A stretch of 64,000 nucleotides of DNA from Sphingomonas_L flavalba_A (GCF_047553045.1 NZ_CP180208.1:2480001-2544000), one strand, 5' to 3'. Positions 26,085-36,600 are shown, counted from the first letter of the stretch. A program made the numbers and translations. The notes: generated by a model from the sequence alone, not told the origin.

Positions 26085-26223
26085 ACCGGCGTGTCCGCCG
26101 GGGTGACTGTGGCCCGGCTGCATCGGACGGGCGGGTGTTCGCCTCAGCCTGCGCGATGGTGCTGGATTTTCGCGTCGCGCCGCCCCATTTTGACCGCGTG
26201 ACTCGTGCCAGTGAAAGGTCCGG

Positions 26224-27219
26224 ATGAGCCGTAAGCCAGTGCCCGCCCAGGCGGGGGAGCGTGCCCGGCTGGAGGTGGTGTTCGACCGTCCCCAGCTTCT
26301 TGGCCAGCTGTTCGGCCATTACGACCAGAATCTGGTGGCCATCGAGAACAGGCTCGGCGTCTACATCGCCGCGCGCGGCAACAAGCTGCAGATCGAGGGA
26401 GAAGCGGAAGCGGCGGCGCGGGCGCGCGACGTGCTGACCGGCCTCTACAACCGCATCGTCCAGGGCGAACCCGTCGATACCGGCACGGTCGACGCGGTGA
26501 TCCAGATGTCGACCGAACCGACACTGGACGGGATCATCCGTGCCGATGCGTCGCAGCCGCCAAGCGTGATGATCCGCACCCGCAAGAAAACGATCGTCCC
26601 GCGCTCGGCCACCCAGATCCGCTATATGGAGGCGCTGGGCCGCGACGACGTAATCTTCGCGCTCGGCCCGGCGGGCACCGGCAAGACCTATCTGGCGGTG
26701 GCGCAGGCGGTGCAGCAATTGATTCAGGGCACCGTCAGCCGACTGATCCTGTCGCGCCCGGCGGTCGAGGCCGGGGAGCGGCTTGGCTTCCTGCCCGGTG
26801 ACATGAAGGAGAAGGTCGACCCCTATCTCCGCCCACTCTACGACGCGCTCTACGACATGCTGCCCAACGAGCAGGTCGAGCGGCGGATCACCAGCGGCGA
26901 GATCGAGATCGCGCCGATCGCCTTCATGCGCGGGCGCACCCTGTCCGACGCGTTCATCATCCTGGACGAAGCCCAGAACACGACGCCGGCGCAGATGAAA
27001 ATGTTCCTCACCCGCTTCGGCCAGAACAGCCGGATGGTGGTGTGCGGCGACCCGCGCCAGGTCGACCTGCCGGACATCGGCAAGTCCGGCCTTGCCGACG
27101 CGGTCGGACGGCTGGAGGGGATAGACGGCATCGCCGTCGTCCGCTTCGGCGCCGCCGACGTAGTGCGCCACCCGATCGTCGGCCGAATCGTCCAGGCCTA
27201 TGAGGGGCCGGATGAATGA
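26224..27219 (+). CDS. PhoH-like ATPase (PhoL/YbeZ)
   Basis: 331-residue PhoH-family protein. An N-terminal KH-like part is followed by Walker A GPAGTGKTYLA (about 152-162) and Walker B IILDEAQNTT. It normally sits directly before ybeY and works with it in rRNA maturation. Here ybeY follows after a 204-base gap that contains an inverted repeat. The first codons MSRKPVPAQAGERARLEVVF agree with sphingomonad homologues. Confidence 0.93.
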   Translation: MSRKPVPAQAGERARLEVVFDRPQLLGQLFGHYDQNLVAIENRLGVYIAARGNKLQIEGEAEAAARARDVLTGLYNRIVQGEPVDTGTVDAVIQMSTEPTLDGIIRADASQPPSVMIRTRKKTIVPRSATQIRYMEALGRDDVIFALGPAGTGKTYLAVAQAVQQLIQGTVSRLILSRPAVEAGERLGFLPGDMKEKVDPYLRPLYDALYDMLPNEQVERRITSGEIEIAPIAFMRGRTLSDAFIILDEAQNTTPAQMKMFLTRFGQNSRMVVCGDPRQVDLPDIGKSGLADAVGRLEGIDGIAVVRFGAADVVRHPIVGRIVQAYEGPDE

Positions 27220-27242
27220 TGCGGGGCGGTGCCTTGATGCGC

Positions 27243-27378
27243 CCCTCGACTGCGCTCGGGATGGACGGCTTCATTCACAACCCTGAAAGCCGGTCAGGCG
27301 CTTCAGGTGCAATTAGGCGACGGCTTCTGGCCATCGGCGCGCACTCTCAACCCCGTCCATCCCGAGCGCAGTCGAGGG
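27243..27378. repeat. perfect 26-base inverted repeat, intergenic
   Basis: Arms 27243-27268 and 27353-27378 are perfect reverse complements, 84 bases apart, in the phoH-ybeY gap. The arms hold CTCGACTGCGCTCGGGATG and its complement, a sequence I recall as a dispersed repeat in sphingomonad genomes. The inner 84 bases show no gene. The stem could form in the phoH-ybeY mRNA. Dispersal cannot be tested here beyond a possible half-copy at 23067-23080. Confidence 0.8.
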
Positions 27379-27423
27379 ACTGCCCCGCCCAACCGCCGGT
27401 AAAGGACACAGCAAAGGCACCCG

Positions 27424-27936
27424 ATGCTTGACATAGCCGTTCAGGCCGAACCCGAATGGCCCGCCGCCGACTGGGACGGCGCCGCCGCCCGCGCCATTAC
27501 GGCGGCGATCCGCAACAGCCCGTTCGCCACGCTCGCCGATGCTGATTTCTCGGTCGAGGTCGCCGTCCGCCTGACCGACGACGATGAAGTCCGCACCCTG
27601 AACGCGCAGTATCGTGGCAAGGACAAGCCAACCAACGTCCTGTCCTTCCCGATGGTCGAACCCGACATGCTCGCTACTCTTGCCAACACCGACGACGGCG
27701 AGGTGCTGCTCGGCGACATCGTGCTGGCGCACGGGGTCTGCGCGGCGGAAGCGGCGGCGCGCGGCATCGATGTTGGCGCCCATGCCACACATCTGATTGT
27801 CCACGGCACCTATCATTTGCTAGGTTACGACCACCAGGGAGCCGGGGAGGCCGAGGCGATGGAGGCGATGGAACGCGAAACCATGGCGATACTCGGCTTA
27901 CACGATCCCTATGACGACACAGATGAGGGGGGCTGA
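27424..27936 (+). CDS. ybeY: endoribonuclease YbeY (rRNA maturation factor)
   Basis: Metal-dependent RNase for 16S 3'-end processing and ribosome quality control. 170 residues with the zinc site HGTYHLLGYDH near residues 125-135 and the earlier YRGKDKPTNVLSFP motif; both are diagnostic. It follows phoH across an inverted repeat and precedes the CorC-like gene by twelve bases. Confidence 0.96.
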   Translation: MLDIAVQAEPEWPAADWDGAAARAITAAIRNSPFATLADADFSVEVAVRLTDDDEVRTLNAQYRGKDKPTNVLSFPMVEPDMLATLANTDDGEVLLGDIVLAHGVCAAEAAARGIDVGAHATHLIVHGTYHLLGYDHQGAGEAEAMEAMERETMAILGLHDPYDDTDEGG

Positions 27937-27948
27937 CCGGCTCGCTTG

Positions 27949-28854
27949 ATGCCAGACGATTCCAGTAGCAGCGGCCAGCCGTCGCAGACGGGTGGCCTGT
28001 TCAATGGGCTTTTCGGGCGCCTTTTCGGCAATGAGGGCGAGCCCACCCTTCGCGACCAGATCGAAGAAGCGATCGAGGAGCATGAAGGAGACCCGGAACC
28101 GGACGCGGCCGGTGACCTGTCGCCGATCGAACGGCAGATGGTCCGCAACCTGCTGCATTTCGGCGAACGCACCGTCGGCCATGTCGCGGTGCCGCGCGGC
28201 GACATCGTCGCCGTGTCGGAAACCGCCAGCTTCGACGCGCTGGTCGCCCTGTTCGCAGAGGCAAGCCACAGCCGCCTGCCCGTCTATCGTGGCAGCCTGG
28301 ACACGGTGATCGGCATGATCCACGTCAAGGACGTGTTCTCGATCCTGGCGACCGGAGCGCCACGTCCGGCGGCGATCTCTGCCCTGATGCGCCAGCCGCG
28401 CTACGTGCCGCAATCGATGCGGGTGCTCGACCTGCTGGCGGAAATGCGGGCAACGCGCACCCATCTGGCGATCGTGCTCGACGAATATTCCGGCACCGAC
28501 GGCCTCGTCACCATCGAGGATCTGGTCGAGGAAATCGTCGGCGAGATCGAGGACGAATATGACGAACATGCGCCGGAAGCGTTGGTCCACGGCGAAAACG
28601 GCCAGTGGGAAGCCGACGCCCGCGCCACGCTGGAAGAGGTCGGCGCAACCGTCGACGCCCGGCTGGCCGAGGTCGAGGAGGATGTCGACACGCTGGGCGG
28701 ACTGGCCTTCGTTCTCGCCGGGCGAATCCCCCAGTGTGGCGAAATCGTCACCCATCCGAGCGGCTGGCGCATCGAGGTGGTTGACGGCGACGCGCGGCGG
28801 GTGACACGGCTTCGCCTTCACCCACCGGGGGCGGAGCGCCTGCCGGAGGAGTAA
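27949..28854 (+). CDS. CorC/HlyC-like CBS-domain protein
   Basis: Soluble CorC-type protein of 301 residues. Two CBS domains occupy about 65-190 (VPRGDIVAV, SHSRLPVYRGSLDTVIGMIHVKD as the typical CBS1 region, then LAIVLDEYSGTDGLVTIEDLVEEIVGEI for CBS2; quoted in parts only). A C-terminal transporter-associated (CorC_HlyC) domain follows. The ATG at 27949 is preferred to an adjacent TTG. Usual neighbour of ybeY; thought to influence Mg/Co efflux. Confidence 0.9.
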   Translation: MPDDSSSSGQPSQTGGLFNGLFGRLFGNEGEPTLRDQIEEAIEEHEGDPEPDAAGDLSPIERQMVRNLLHFGERTVGHVAVPRGDIVAVSETASFDALVALFAEASHSRLPVYRGSLDTVIGMIHVKDVFSILATGAPRPAAISALMRQPRYVPQSMRVLDLLAEMRATRTHLAIVLDEYSGTDGLVTIEDLVEEIVGEIEDEYDEHAPEALVHGENGQWEADARATLEEVGATVDARLAEVEEDVDTLGGLAFVLAGRIPQCGEIVTHPSGWRIEVVDGDARRVTRLRLHPPGAERLPEE

Positions 28855-29016
28855 CCGGCGGCACGGTGGCGGAATAGCGGCGTCGATTGCGCTGAATCGG
28901 CGCGGGTGCCGCTTCCCCACACGCAGATCGGACTCTAAAGTCCCGCCGACGCGGCCCCGAACCGAACGACCGCATTATCATCACCGCGCCCTTCTGGGCC
29001 GGAAGGAGCGAACGCG

Positions 29017-30363
29017 ATGAGCCGCAGACTGCTGATCTTCATCCTGATCGTAATCGTGGTGGCGGCCGCGGCGGTCGCCCTGCTCAGCCGACGCGACAAC
29101 GCCCAACTGGCGTTCGACGCGGTGGTTGGCCAGCGCCCGACCATATCCCCGCCGCGCAACGAGATGATCCCGACGGTCAACATCGCCAAGCCGATCGGCT
29201 GGCAAGGGGGTGCCCGGCCGGTCGCGGCGGCGGGGCTGACGGTCAGCGAATATGCCGGCGACCTCGATCACCCGCGCTGGATGACGCTGCTGCCCAATGG
29301 CGACGTTCTGGTTGCCGAAACCAATTCCCCGCCCCGCACCGGCGGCGGCGTGACCGGCTTCGTCATGAACCTGTTGCTCGGCCGCGCCGGCGCGGCCAGC
29401 ACCTCCGCCAACCGCATCACCCTGCTGCGCGACGCCGACGGCGACGGGCGGCCGGAAGCGCGCTCGGTGCTGCTGACCGGCCTCAACTCGCCGTTCGGCA
29501 TGGCGGTGATCGGCGACCGGCTGTTCGTCGCCAACACCGACGCGATCGTCGCCTACCCGTTCAAGGTCGGCCAGACGAAGATTACCGCCAAACCACAAAA
29601 GATCGCCAGCCTGCCCGGCGGCGGCAACCACTGGACCCGCAACCTGATCCCGGCGCCGGACGGCAAGTCGCTATTCGTCGCGGTCGGGTCGGCCAGCAAT
29701 ATCGGCGAAAAGGGGATGGAGCTGGAAACCCACCGCGCCAACATCCTGCAGGTCGACATCGCCAGCGGCCGCTACAACATCTTCGCCTCCGGCCTGCGCA
29801 ACCCGGTCGGCCTCGCCTACGAACCGAAGACCGGGGCGCTGTGGACGGTGGTCAACGAACGCGACATGATGGGCGGCGATCTGTCGCCCGACTATCTGAC
29901 CCGCGTCGAATTCGCTGCCTTCTACGGCTGGCCCTATACCTACTGGGGTGGCTATCTCGACCGGCGGGTCCAGCCGGAAAGGCCGGACCTGCAGGAATAT
30001 GCCAAGCGTCCGGACTATGCGCTTGGCGCCCATGTCGCCGCCCTCGGCCTTGCCTTCGCCGGCGATGCAAAGCTTGGCCCGCGCTTCGCCAACGGTGCCT
30101 TCGTCGGTGAACACGGCTCGTGGAACCGCAAACCGCCGTCCGGCTACAAGGTCGTCTATATTCCGTTCGGTGAAGACGGTTTCCCGGTGAAGGGCGCCAA
30201 GCCCGTCGACCTGCTGACCGGTTTCCTCGACGCCAGCGGCCGCGCGCAGGGCCGGCCGGTCGGCGTCATCACCGACAAGACCGGCGCGCTGCTCGTCGCC
30301 GATGATGTCGGCAATCGCATCTGGCGGGTCAGCGCGGCAGAGGCGCAACCGGCCGCGCAATAG
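29017..30363 (+). CDS. PQQ-dependent sugar/aldose dehydrogenase-like protein
   Basis: Six-bladed beta-propeller of the soluble glucose / sorbosone dehydrogenase family, 448 residues. A single N-terminal hydrophobic segment (LLIFILIVIVVAAAAVALL, residues 4-22) anchors or exports it, placing the propeller in the periplasm. Typical motifs are HPRWMTLLPNGDVLVAE, GNHWTRNLIPAPDG, ASGLRNPVGLAYEP, and GEHGSWNRKPPSGYKV near the end. PQQ use is inferred from the family. It follows corC by 162 bases and converges on the M20 amidohydrolase gene. Confidence 0.88.
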   Translation: MSRRLLIFILIVIVVAAAAVALLSRRDNAQLAFDAVVGQRPTISPPRNEMIPTVNIAKPIGWQGGARPVAAAGLTVSEYAGDLDHPRWMTLLPNGDVLVAETNSPPRTGGGVTGFVMNLLLGRAGAASTSANRITLLRDADGDGRPEARSVLLTGLNSPFGMAVIGDRLFVANTDAIVAYPFKVGQTKITAKPQKIASLPGGGNHWTRNLIPAPDGKSLFVAVGSASNIGEKGMELETHRANILQVDIASGRYNIFASGLRNPVGLAYEPKTGALWTVVNERDMMGGDLSPDYLTRVEFAAFYGWPYTYWGGYLDRRVQPERPDLQEYAKRPDYALGAHVAALGLAFAGDAKLGPRFANGAFVGEHGSWNRKPPSGYKVVYIPFGEDGFPVKGAKPVDLLTGFLDASGRAQGRPVGVITDKTGALLVADDVGNRIWRVSAAEAQPAAQ

Positions 30364-30373
30364 CGTCCACGCG

Positions 30374-30398
30374 GCGGGTCGAGCCTGAGCCGGCCCGC
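30374..30398. terminator. possible bidirectional terminator hairpin
   Basis: GCGGGTC (30374-30380) pairs with GGCCCGC (30392-30398) with one wobble, followed on the plus strand by TTAATT. It lies between the convergent stops of the PQQ dehydrogenase and the M20 amidohydrolase. The stem is short and the T-tract weak. Confidence 0.35.
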
Positions 30399-31847
30399 TT
30401 AATTCCCCGTCGGCTTGCGGTAATCCAGCGGCGGGGTGCGGTCGCCGACCATCGCCTGGTATTTGAAATCCGCGCCGCGTGCCTTGTCCATCTCGGCACG
30501 GGCAGCAGAAAGCGTGTCCGGGCTGCGAAACAGCTCGGCAGCGCTCAGCGCCAGCGCCTTGGCGGCGACGACCCCGCCCTTCGCGCCGATCGCCCCGCCG
30601 CTGGCCGCCACCGCCTGCCAGCTATGCGCGGCGGTGCCGGGCACCCAGGTCGCTGTCGACAGACCGACGGTCGGCGTCACCCAGCTGATGTCCGACACGT
30701 CGGTCGATCCGCCAGAATCGTGCCGCTGGAGCGGCTGGACCTGCGTGGCGGACGCCAGATCCTTCTTCGTCGGCAATGTCGGCTGGATGCGCTCGGCCCA
30801 GCTGCGCTCCGCCGCCGTCCACGCCGGGCCGCCGACCGCCTCCAGATTGCGCTGCATCACCGCCGCCAGCGTGTCGTTGCCCAGCATCGAATAGACGCCG
30901 CCGGTAATCTCCACTTCCACCTTGGTGCCAGACGCAAGCGCAGCACCCTGTGCCGCGTCGTTCACCCGCTGCCATACCGCCTTGACGATCGCCGGGTCGG
31001 TGTGCCGGACGTAATAATAGACCTCGGCGAAATCGGGGACGACGTTAGGCGCTTTGCCGCCCTCGGTAATGACATAGTGGATGCGCGTGCCCTGCGGCAC
31101 ATGCTCGCGCAGGAAATTGGTCGCAACATCCATGATCTCGACGCCGTCGAGCGCCGACCGCCCCTTGTCCGGCGCGGCGGAGGCGTGGGCGGAAACCCCG
31201 CGAAAACGGAACTTGCCGCTGATATTCGCCTGGCTCTTGCCGACGCTGACCGCGTTGCCGTCGCCGGGATGCCAGTGCAGCGTTGCCGCAACATCGTCGA
31301 ACAGGCCGGAACGGACCATGTAGACCTTGCCCGATCCGCCTTCTTCCGCCGGCGTACCGTAGACGCGCAGTTCGCCCGCGACCTTGTTGCGAATCATCCA
31401 GTCCTTGACCGCCATCGCCGCAGTGATCGACGCGGCGCCAAACACATTGTGGCCGCACCCATGCCCCGCCGCCTGCCCGGCGATCGGGGTCGCCACCGGA
31501 TCAGCGGTCTGGGCTAGGCCGGGCAGCGCATCGAACTCGGCAAGGATGGCGATGACCGGCCCGGCGCCATTCTTGAAACTGGCGACGAAGGCGGTCGGCA
31601 TCCCCGCCACTCCGGCGTCGACGGTGAAGCCCGCCTTGCGCAGGTCCTGTTGGAGCAGCGCGGAACTCTTCACCTCCTGATAGCCGACCTCGGCATAGCT
31701 CCAGATCGCCTTCGCGGTGTCGGCCAGCGCACCGGCCCGCCCGTCGACATCGGCGGTGATCGCGGCGTTCTCGGCCGGGGTAAGCGGCGCGGCGGCCAGC
31801 GGGGCGGCGCCGATCAGCAGGCAGGCGGACAGGGCAAGGCGGGTCAT
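30399..31847 (-). CDS. exported M20 amidohydrolase, AbgB-like
   Basis: Metal-dependent amidohydrolase of 482 residues resembling AbgB, which with AbgA splits p-aminobenzoyl-glutamate. A signal peptide (about 1-20, LAAAPL) indicates periplasmic location, unlike E. coli AbgB. Metal and catalytic motifs: GHGCGHN at 128-134, PAEEGGSGK at 167-175, LHWHPGD at 190-196, and a C-terminal histidine in GTAAHSW. The start has GAAGGAG upstream; a frame from 31946 overlaps ggt and was rejected. It follows the ggt-like gene by 49 bases, so both enzymes are probably made together. Confidence 0.88.
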   Translation of the reverse strand: MTRLALSACLLIGAAPLAAAPLTPAENAAITADVDGRAGALADTAKAIWSYAEVGYQEVKSSALLQQDLRKAGFTVDAGVAGMPTAFVASFKNGAGPVIAILAEFDALPGLAQTADPVATPIAGQAAGHGCGHNVFGAASITAAMAVKDWMIRNKVAGELRVYGTPAEEGGSGKVYMVRSGLFDDVAATLHWHPGDGNAVSVGKSQANISGKFRFRGVSAHASAAPDKGRSALDGVEIMDVATNFLREHVPQGTRIHYVITEGGKAPNVVPDFAEVYYYVRHTDPAIVKAVWQRVNDAAQGAALASGTKVEVEITGGVYSMLGNDTLAAVMQRNLEAVGGPAWTAAERSWAERIQPTLPTKKDLASATQVQPLQRHDSGGSTDVSDISWVTPTVGLSTATWVPGTAAHSWQAVAASGGAIGAKGGVVAAKALALSAAELFRSPDTLSAARAEMDKARGADFKYQAMVGDRTPPLDYRKPTGN

Positions 31848-31896
31848 CACGGCTCCTTCATTGCTGCGGCGCAGGGCAGGGCGCCGCCGGTTTTTC

Positions 31897-33624
31897 CTAG
31901 CGCACGCCAAGCGCCAGCGCATCCGGGCGGCGCGTATCGGCGGCACCCAGGAACAGCCCGTTCGTCACCATGATCGACTGGGTGCTGCCCATCGTCGCCG
32001 ATGGCTTCACGTCATGCCCCCGCGCTTCGAGCAGTGGCACGATGTCGGGGGAAAAGCCCGGTTCCAGTTCGATCGGCGCGCCAGGGCCGCTCTGGTTGAT
32101 GCGCGGGCGCTGCGCCGCTTCGGCAATGTTTAGCCGGTGGTCGATGACGTTCGACAGCAGTTGCACCATCGTCGCGATGATGTAGCCGCCGCCGGGCGTA
32201 CCGGTCAGCAACCACGGCTTGTCGTCGCGGAATACGATGATAGGGGTGATCGTCGACCCAACCCGCTTGCCCGGCACGGGCTGCGTCGCCTCGCGCCCGG
32301 CCCCGCGCAGTCCCCAGGCAAGGTTGCCGAACGAATTGTTGAGCAGGAAGCCGGTGCCCGGCGCCACCACATGCGCGCCATAGGACGCGGACAGGGTATA
32401 GGTATTGGTCACGGCGTTGCCCGCCGCGTCCGCGACCGAGAAATGCGTCGTGTCGCGGCTCTCGTAGGGATAGGGGTTGCCGTCCGGCAGCGTTGCCGTG
32501 CCGAGTGTTTTATCCCGCTGGATCAGTTTCGCGCGTTCGGCGGCAAAGCCCTTGCTGGCCAGCCCTTTGGTCGGCGTGTTCCAGTCCGGCGCCCCGCCGA
32601 CCAGCCGCCGGTCGGACCAGGCGATCTTCACCGCCTCCGCCACGGTGTGCAGCGTCGCCGCGCTCCCCCAGCCGGTTTCGGCGAGCGGAAAATGCTCCAG
32701 AATGTTCATCGCCTCGGCGACGGTAACGCCGGACGCGGTTGGCGGCATGTAGGCGATGCGCTGGCCGCGATAGTCGGACCAGATCGGCTGGCTGACGATC
32801 GCACGGTAACCGGCAAGGTCGGCCGCGTCGATGATGCCACCGCCGGCCTTGACCCCGGCGACCAGTCGTTCGGCCACCGGCCCCTTGTAGAATCCGTCGC
32901 GGCCGCGCGCCGCGATCTGCTTCAACGACCAGGCAAGGTCCGGCTGGCGGAACAGTTCGCCCGCCCGGTATGCCACGCCGCCGGGTTTGAAGAAGGCGGC
33001 CATCGCGCCGGGGTCGTCGGCCATCGCCTTGGCCTGCTCGGCGGTCGCCTTCGCCTCGTCATCGCTCAGCACCACGCCGTTGCGGGCGAGCGCGATCGCC
33101 GGGGCGATCAGCGTGCCCCAGCGCAGCTTGCCGAACCGCTGGTGCGCCTCCCACAACCCGGCGACGGTGCCGGGTATGGCGACGCCCTTCATCGAATAGC
33201 CCTTGTCCCGGTCAAACCGGCCGGTGGCGTCAAGCAGCAGGTCCGGCGTCGTCGCGCGCGGCGCCTGCCCGTAATAATCGATCGCGATCGTCTGGGCCGG
33301 GCGGTCGGCGGTCGGCGCCATATGGATCAGCATATAACCGCCGCCGCCGACATTGCCGGCGCGGGGCAGCGTCACCGCCAGCGCGAAGGCGGTGGCCACC
33401 GCCGCATCGACGGCGTTGCCGCCCTTGCGCAATATTTCGACGCCGACGCGGGTGGCGATGGCGTTCTGACTGACCACCATGCCGTCGCGGCCGATCGTCG
33501 GATGGTGAATTTCGCCATAGCCGACGATGTCGCCGCCGGACGGCCCGGTCTGGGCGACAAGCCCGGCCGGCACCGCCAGCGTGATCGCCAGCAGCCCGGC
33601 CAGACAGCGAAATCCGCGCCGCAT
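31897..33624 (-). CDS. ggt: exported gamma-glutamyltransferase-fold Ntn hydrolase
   Basis: Self-processing Ntn hydrolase of 575 residues, with a signal peptide (about 1-25) and periplasmic location. The autocatalytic nucleophile is Thr392 (DTTHFSV), and oxyanion residues GG are at 478-479 (TPGGG). Compared with E. coli GGT from memory, residues that bind the gamma-glutamyl headgroup differ: Arg114 is Tyr118, Asn411 is Ser412, Gln430 is Ser431, Asp433 is Asn434, and Ser463 is Thr458. So catalysis looks intact but the substrate may not be a simple gamma-glutamyl group. It starts 13 bases after the receptor stop and precedes the AbgB-like gene. A start at 33732 overlaps the receptor and was rejected. 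Confidence 0.9.
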   Translation of the reverse strand: MRRGFRCLAGLLAITLAVPAGLVAQTGPSGGDIVGYGEIHHPTIGRDGMVVSQNAIATRVGVEILRKGGNAVDAAVATAFALAVTLPRAGNVGGGGYMLIHMAPTADRPAQTIAIDYYGQAPRATTPDLLLDATGRFDRDKGYSMKGVAIPGTVAGLWEAHQRFGKLRWGTLIAPAIALARNGVVLSDDEAKATAEQAKAMADDPGAMAAFFKPGGVAYRAGELFRQPDLAWSLKQIAARGRDGFYKGPVAERLVAGVKAGGGIIDAADLAGYRAIVSQPIWSDYRGQRIAYMPPTASGVTVAEAMNILEHFPLAETGWGSAATLHTVAEAVKIAWSDRRLVGGAPDWNTPTKGLASKGFAAERAKLIQRDKTLGTATLPDGNPYPYESRDTTHFSVADAAGNAVTNTYTLSASYGAHVVAPGTGFLLNNSFGNLAWGLRGAGREATQPVPGKRVGSTITPIIVFRDDKPWLLTGTPGGGYIIATMVQLLSNVIDHRLNIAEAAQRPRINQSGPGAPIELEPGFSPDIVPLLEARGHDVKPSATMGSTQSIMVTNGLFLGAADTRRPDALALGVR

Positions 33625-33637
33625 CCCGGCCCTCCTG

Positions 33638-36600
33638 TTAGAAAGACGCACGGAAATTGGCGTACCAGTAACGCGCATAGGGGTTGTAGAGGCTGGCGAG
33701 ATAGCCGTCCGACGACAGCGGCGGCTTCGCATCGGTCAGGTTCCGCACGCCGATCCGCAACCGGTAACGGCCGGTGGTGTCGCCACCAACCTCGACCTGC
33801 GCATAGAGGTTGAAGGTCATCTGGTCGTCGATGACCCACGGCACGCCGACGGGGTCGAGCAGCCCGGTATCCTCCACCGACCCGGTATACTGGGTGTAGG
33901 CGCCGATCTGGAACCGGTCATAGCTCCATGTCAGCGAGCCAGACCCCTTCCAACGCGGCTTGCCGCTCTGGCGGATGCGGTTGCCGGCCTCGGCAATGAT
34001 CGTCCCGGCGTTGATCGTACCGGCGGCGCGCGCATCGATCAGCGCCTGGATCGGCGGCGACGGCTGCAGGAAGAATTTGCGCAGATAGGCGGCATTGGCG
34101 CTCAACTGGAACGTGCCGATGCCGAAATCGGGCAGCTTCCAGAAGAAGCCGAAATCGACGCCGGACACAGACTGCGGCAGCAGATTCACATATTTGTCGC
34201 GGACGAACAGCACCCGCCCGGCCGGCGTAAGGCCGGTGCCGGCGAACAGCGCGATGTCGTCGGCGGTCGGCGCGGCGCGAATGACATTGGCGTCCTCACC
34301 GCCGCCGACCCGCTCCAGATAATCGTTGATCAGCGCATTGCCCTCGCCGAACAGCCCGACGATGCCCTTCTGGCGAATATTCCAGTAATCGGCGGTGAAG
34401 GTCATCCGGCCCAACCGGTCCTCCAGAAAGCGCGGCTCCAGCACGACGCCGGCACCCCATGTCGTCGACGTTTCCGGCTTCAGGTCCGGGTTGCCGGACC
34501 GCTGGGCGGAGGTGGCGAAGCCCTGGCTGCAATCGGCGAAGCTGGTGATCCGGCCGGCGCGCAGGTCCGCCTCGCAGCGGATATAGTCGGTGCGGGTGTT
34601 CGACCGGGTTACCACCGTCGCGTTGATCTGCTCCAGGTTCGGCGCCTTGAAGCCCTGGGCGTAGGACCCGCGCAGGCGCAGGCCGGGGATGATGTCCCAC
34701 GCCCCGGCGACCTTCGGCTTCGCCACCGACCCGACGTCGCTGTAATGCTCGTAACGCCCGGCGAGCTGCAATTCGGCGCGGTAGACGAGCGGTATCTCCA
34801 TGTCTGGAGAAACCAGCGGGATCGCCAGTTCGGCATAGGCGGCGGCAACGGTGCGCCGGCCGCGGGTGTCGGGCGACGGGCTGCTGCCGATCAGATCGCT
34901 GGGATTGACGAAGCCGCTGACCGCGTCGACGAACTGGATAGTGCCGTCGACATGCGGATCGCGATTGTCGATCTGGGTCTCGCGCCGGATCTCGCCGCCG
35001 AAGGCGAAGCCGACATCGCCGCCCGGCAGGGTCAACAGGTCGGCGCGGCTGCCGCGCAGGTCGGCCATCGCCAGCGTCGCCTTGTTGAATCGGGTGGTGG
35101 TAATCCTGATCGCGTCGATCGCCGCCTGGCGGCTCGGCGTCACATCGGCGCCGGACGGATCGACAATCGTGCCGCCGCTGAACGGGTTGTAGGCGTCCGG
35201 CGTAGTCAGCGCCAACTGCTTCTGGAGCAGCGTCTGGCTCAGCCCGTCTGACTGGTCGCGCACCGTCGCCTCGGAATAGACCACCGCGGTTTCCCATTTG
35301 AAGCCGAGCGCTTCGAACTTCAGCCCGCCGAGCAGGCGGAACTGTTCGTTCTTCACGTTGACGATATTGGGGCCGACATCGGCGAAGTTATAGCTGCTGA
35401 GGGTAATCGCCTGTCCGCTCGCCGGGGCATCGATGCCCGGCAGGCGGTTGGGGTTGGCCGATCCGTCCGGCAATGTCGTCGGACCAAACGGGTTGTAATA
35501 GTTGCTCGCCGGAATGACGAGCGGCCCGGAACTCAGCGTGCCGGTCGACGCCTGAACGCTGCGGGTCTTGGCGCGATAATACCCGGCCTCGCCGAAGAAT
35601 TCGAGATTGTCGGTCAGGTCGTAATGGCCGTTCAGAAACAGGTTCAGCCGCTTGACCGCCGGGATCACGCTGGTGTTGAACGCATGGGCCGCGTCGAAGC
35701 GCAGGTTGCGGTCGGCGGCGCCGCTGATCGTGCCATCGTCGATGCACAACCCGCCGGCCAGCGCGGTCTGGCAGCCGGCGTTGCTGTCCGGCTGGATGTG
35801 AAACTGGCCGGATGCGTTGGTCAGGTTGGTCGCGCCCTGCCGCACCCGGACGTTGCCATAGGTCTGGAACGACCCCCAGGGCGTGATCGTGCTGCGCCCA
35901 TCCAGCCCGTTCAGCCCCTCGAACGGCGTGCCGTCGAACAGCGGCCGCTTGTCCGCCGACGCGGTATAATTCTGGTCCCATGCGTCGAGCGATGTGCGGT
36001 GGTCGTAACTGGCGAACAAGGTGACGTTGCCGCGCCCGCCCAGATCGGCGCCCGCCAGCAGATTGGCGTTGAACTCGATCATGCTGGTGTCTTCGGCATA
36101 GCCGATCTGGCTCTCGGCCATCACACCGTTGTAATCGGTGCGCAGCACGGTGTTGACCACGCCGGCGACCGCGTCGGACCCATAGATCGCTGCCGCCCCG
36201 TCGCGCAGCACCTCCAACCGCTCCAGCCCGAATACCGGGATAGCGTTGGTGTTGTAGGTCAGCGTCGGCACCAGATTGTCATCGGCGCGGCTGGTCGGGT
36301 GGTTCACCACCCGCCGGCCGTTCAACAGCACCAGCGTGTTGCCGACGCCGAGGTTGCGCAGGTTGACCGACCCGACGTCGCCGCGCGCCGAATTGGAACT
36401 GTTCGGCAGATAGGCGCTGTTGAAACTGACATCGCCCATCTGCGGGATGGACCGGAACAGTTCGTCGCCGGACAGCGAGCCGGTCGCGGAGATCGACTGC
36501 GCGTCGACGATGGTGACCGGCAGCGCCGCCGTCACCTTGCTGCCGGCGATCCGCGAACCGACGACAACGATGTCGGCAGCGGCATCGGCATCACCGGTGG

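Noticed and set aside
24216..26123. Long minus-strand frame opposite plsC and miaB
   Set aside because: Antisense of two well-supported genes; translation is Arg/Gly/His-rich without family features.
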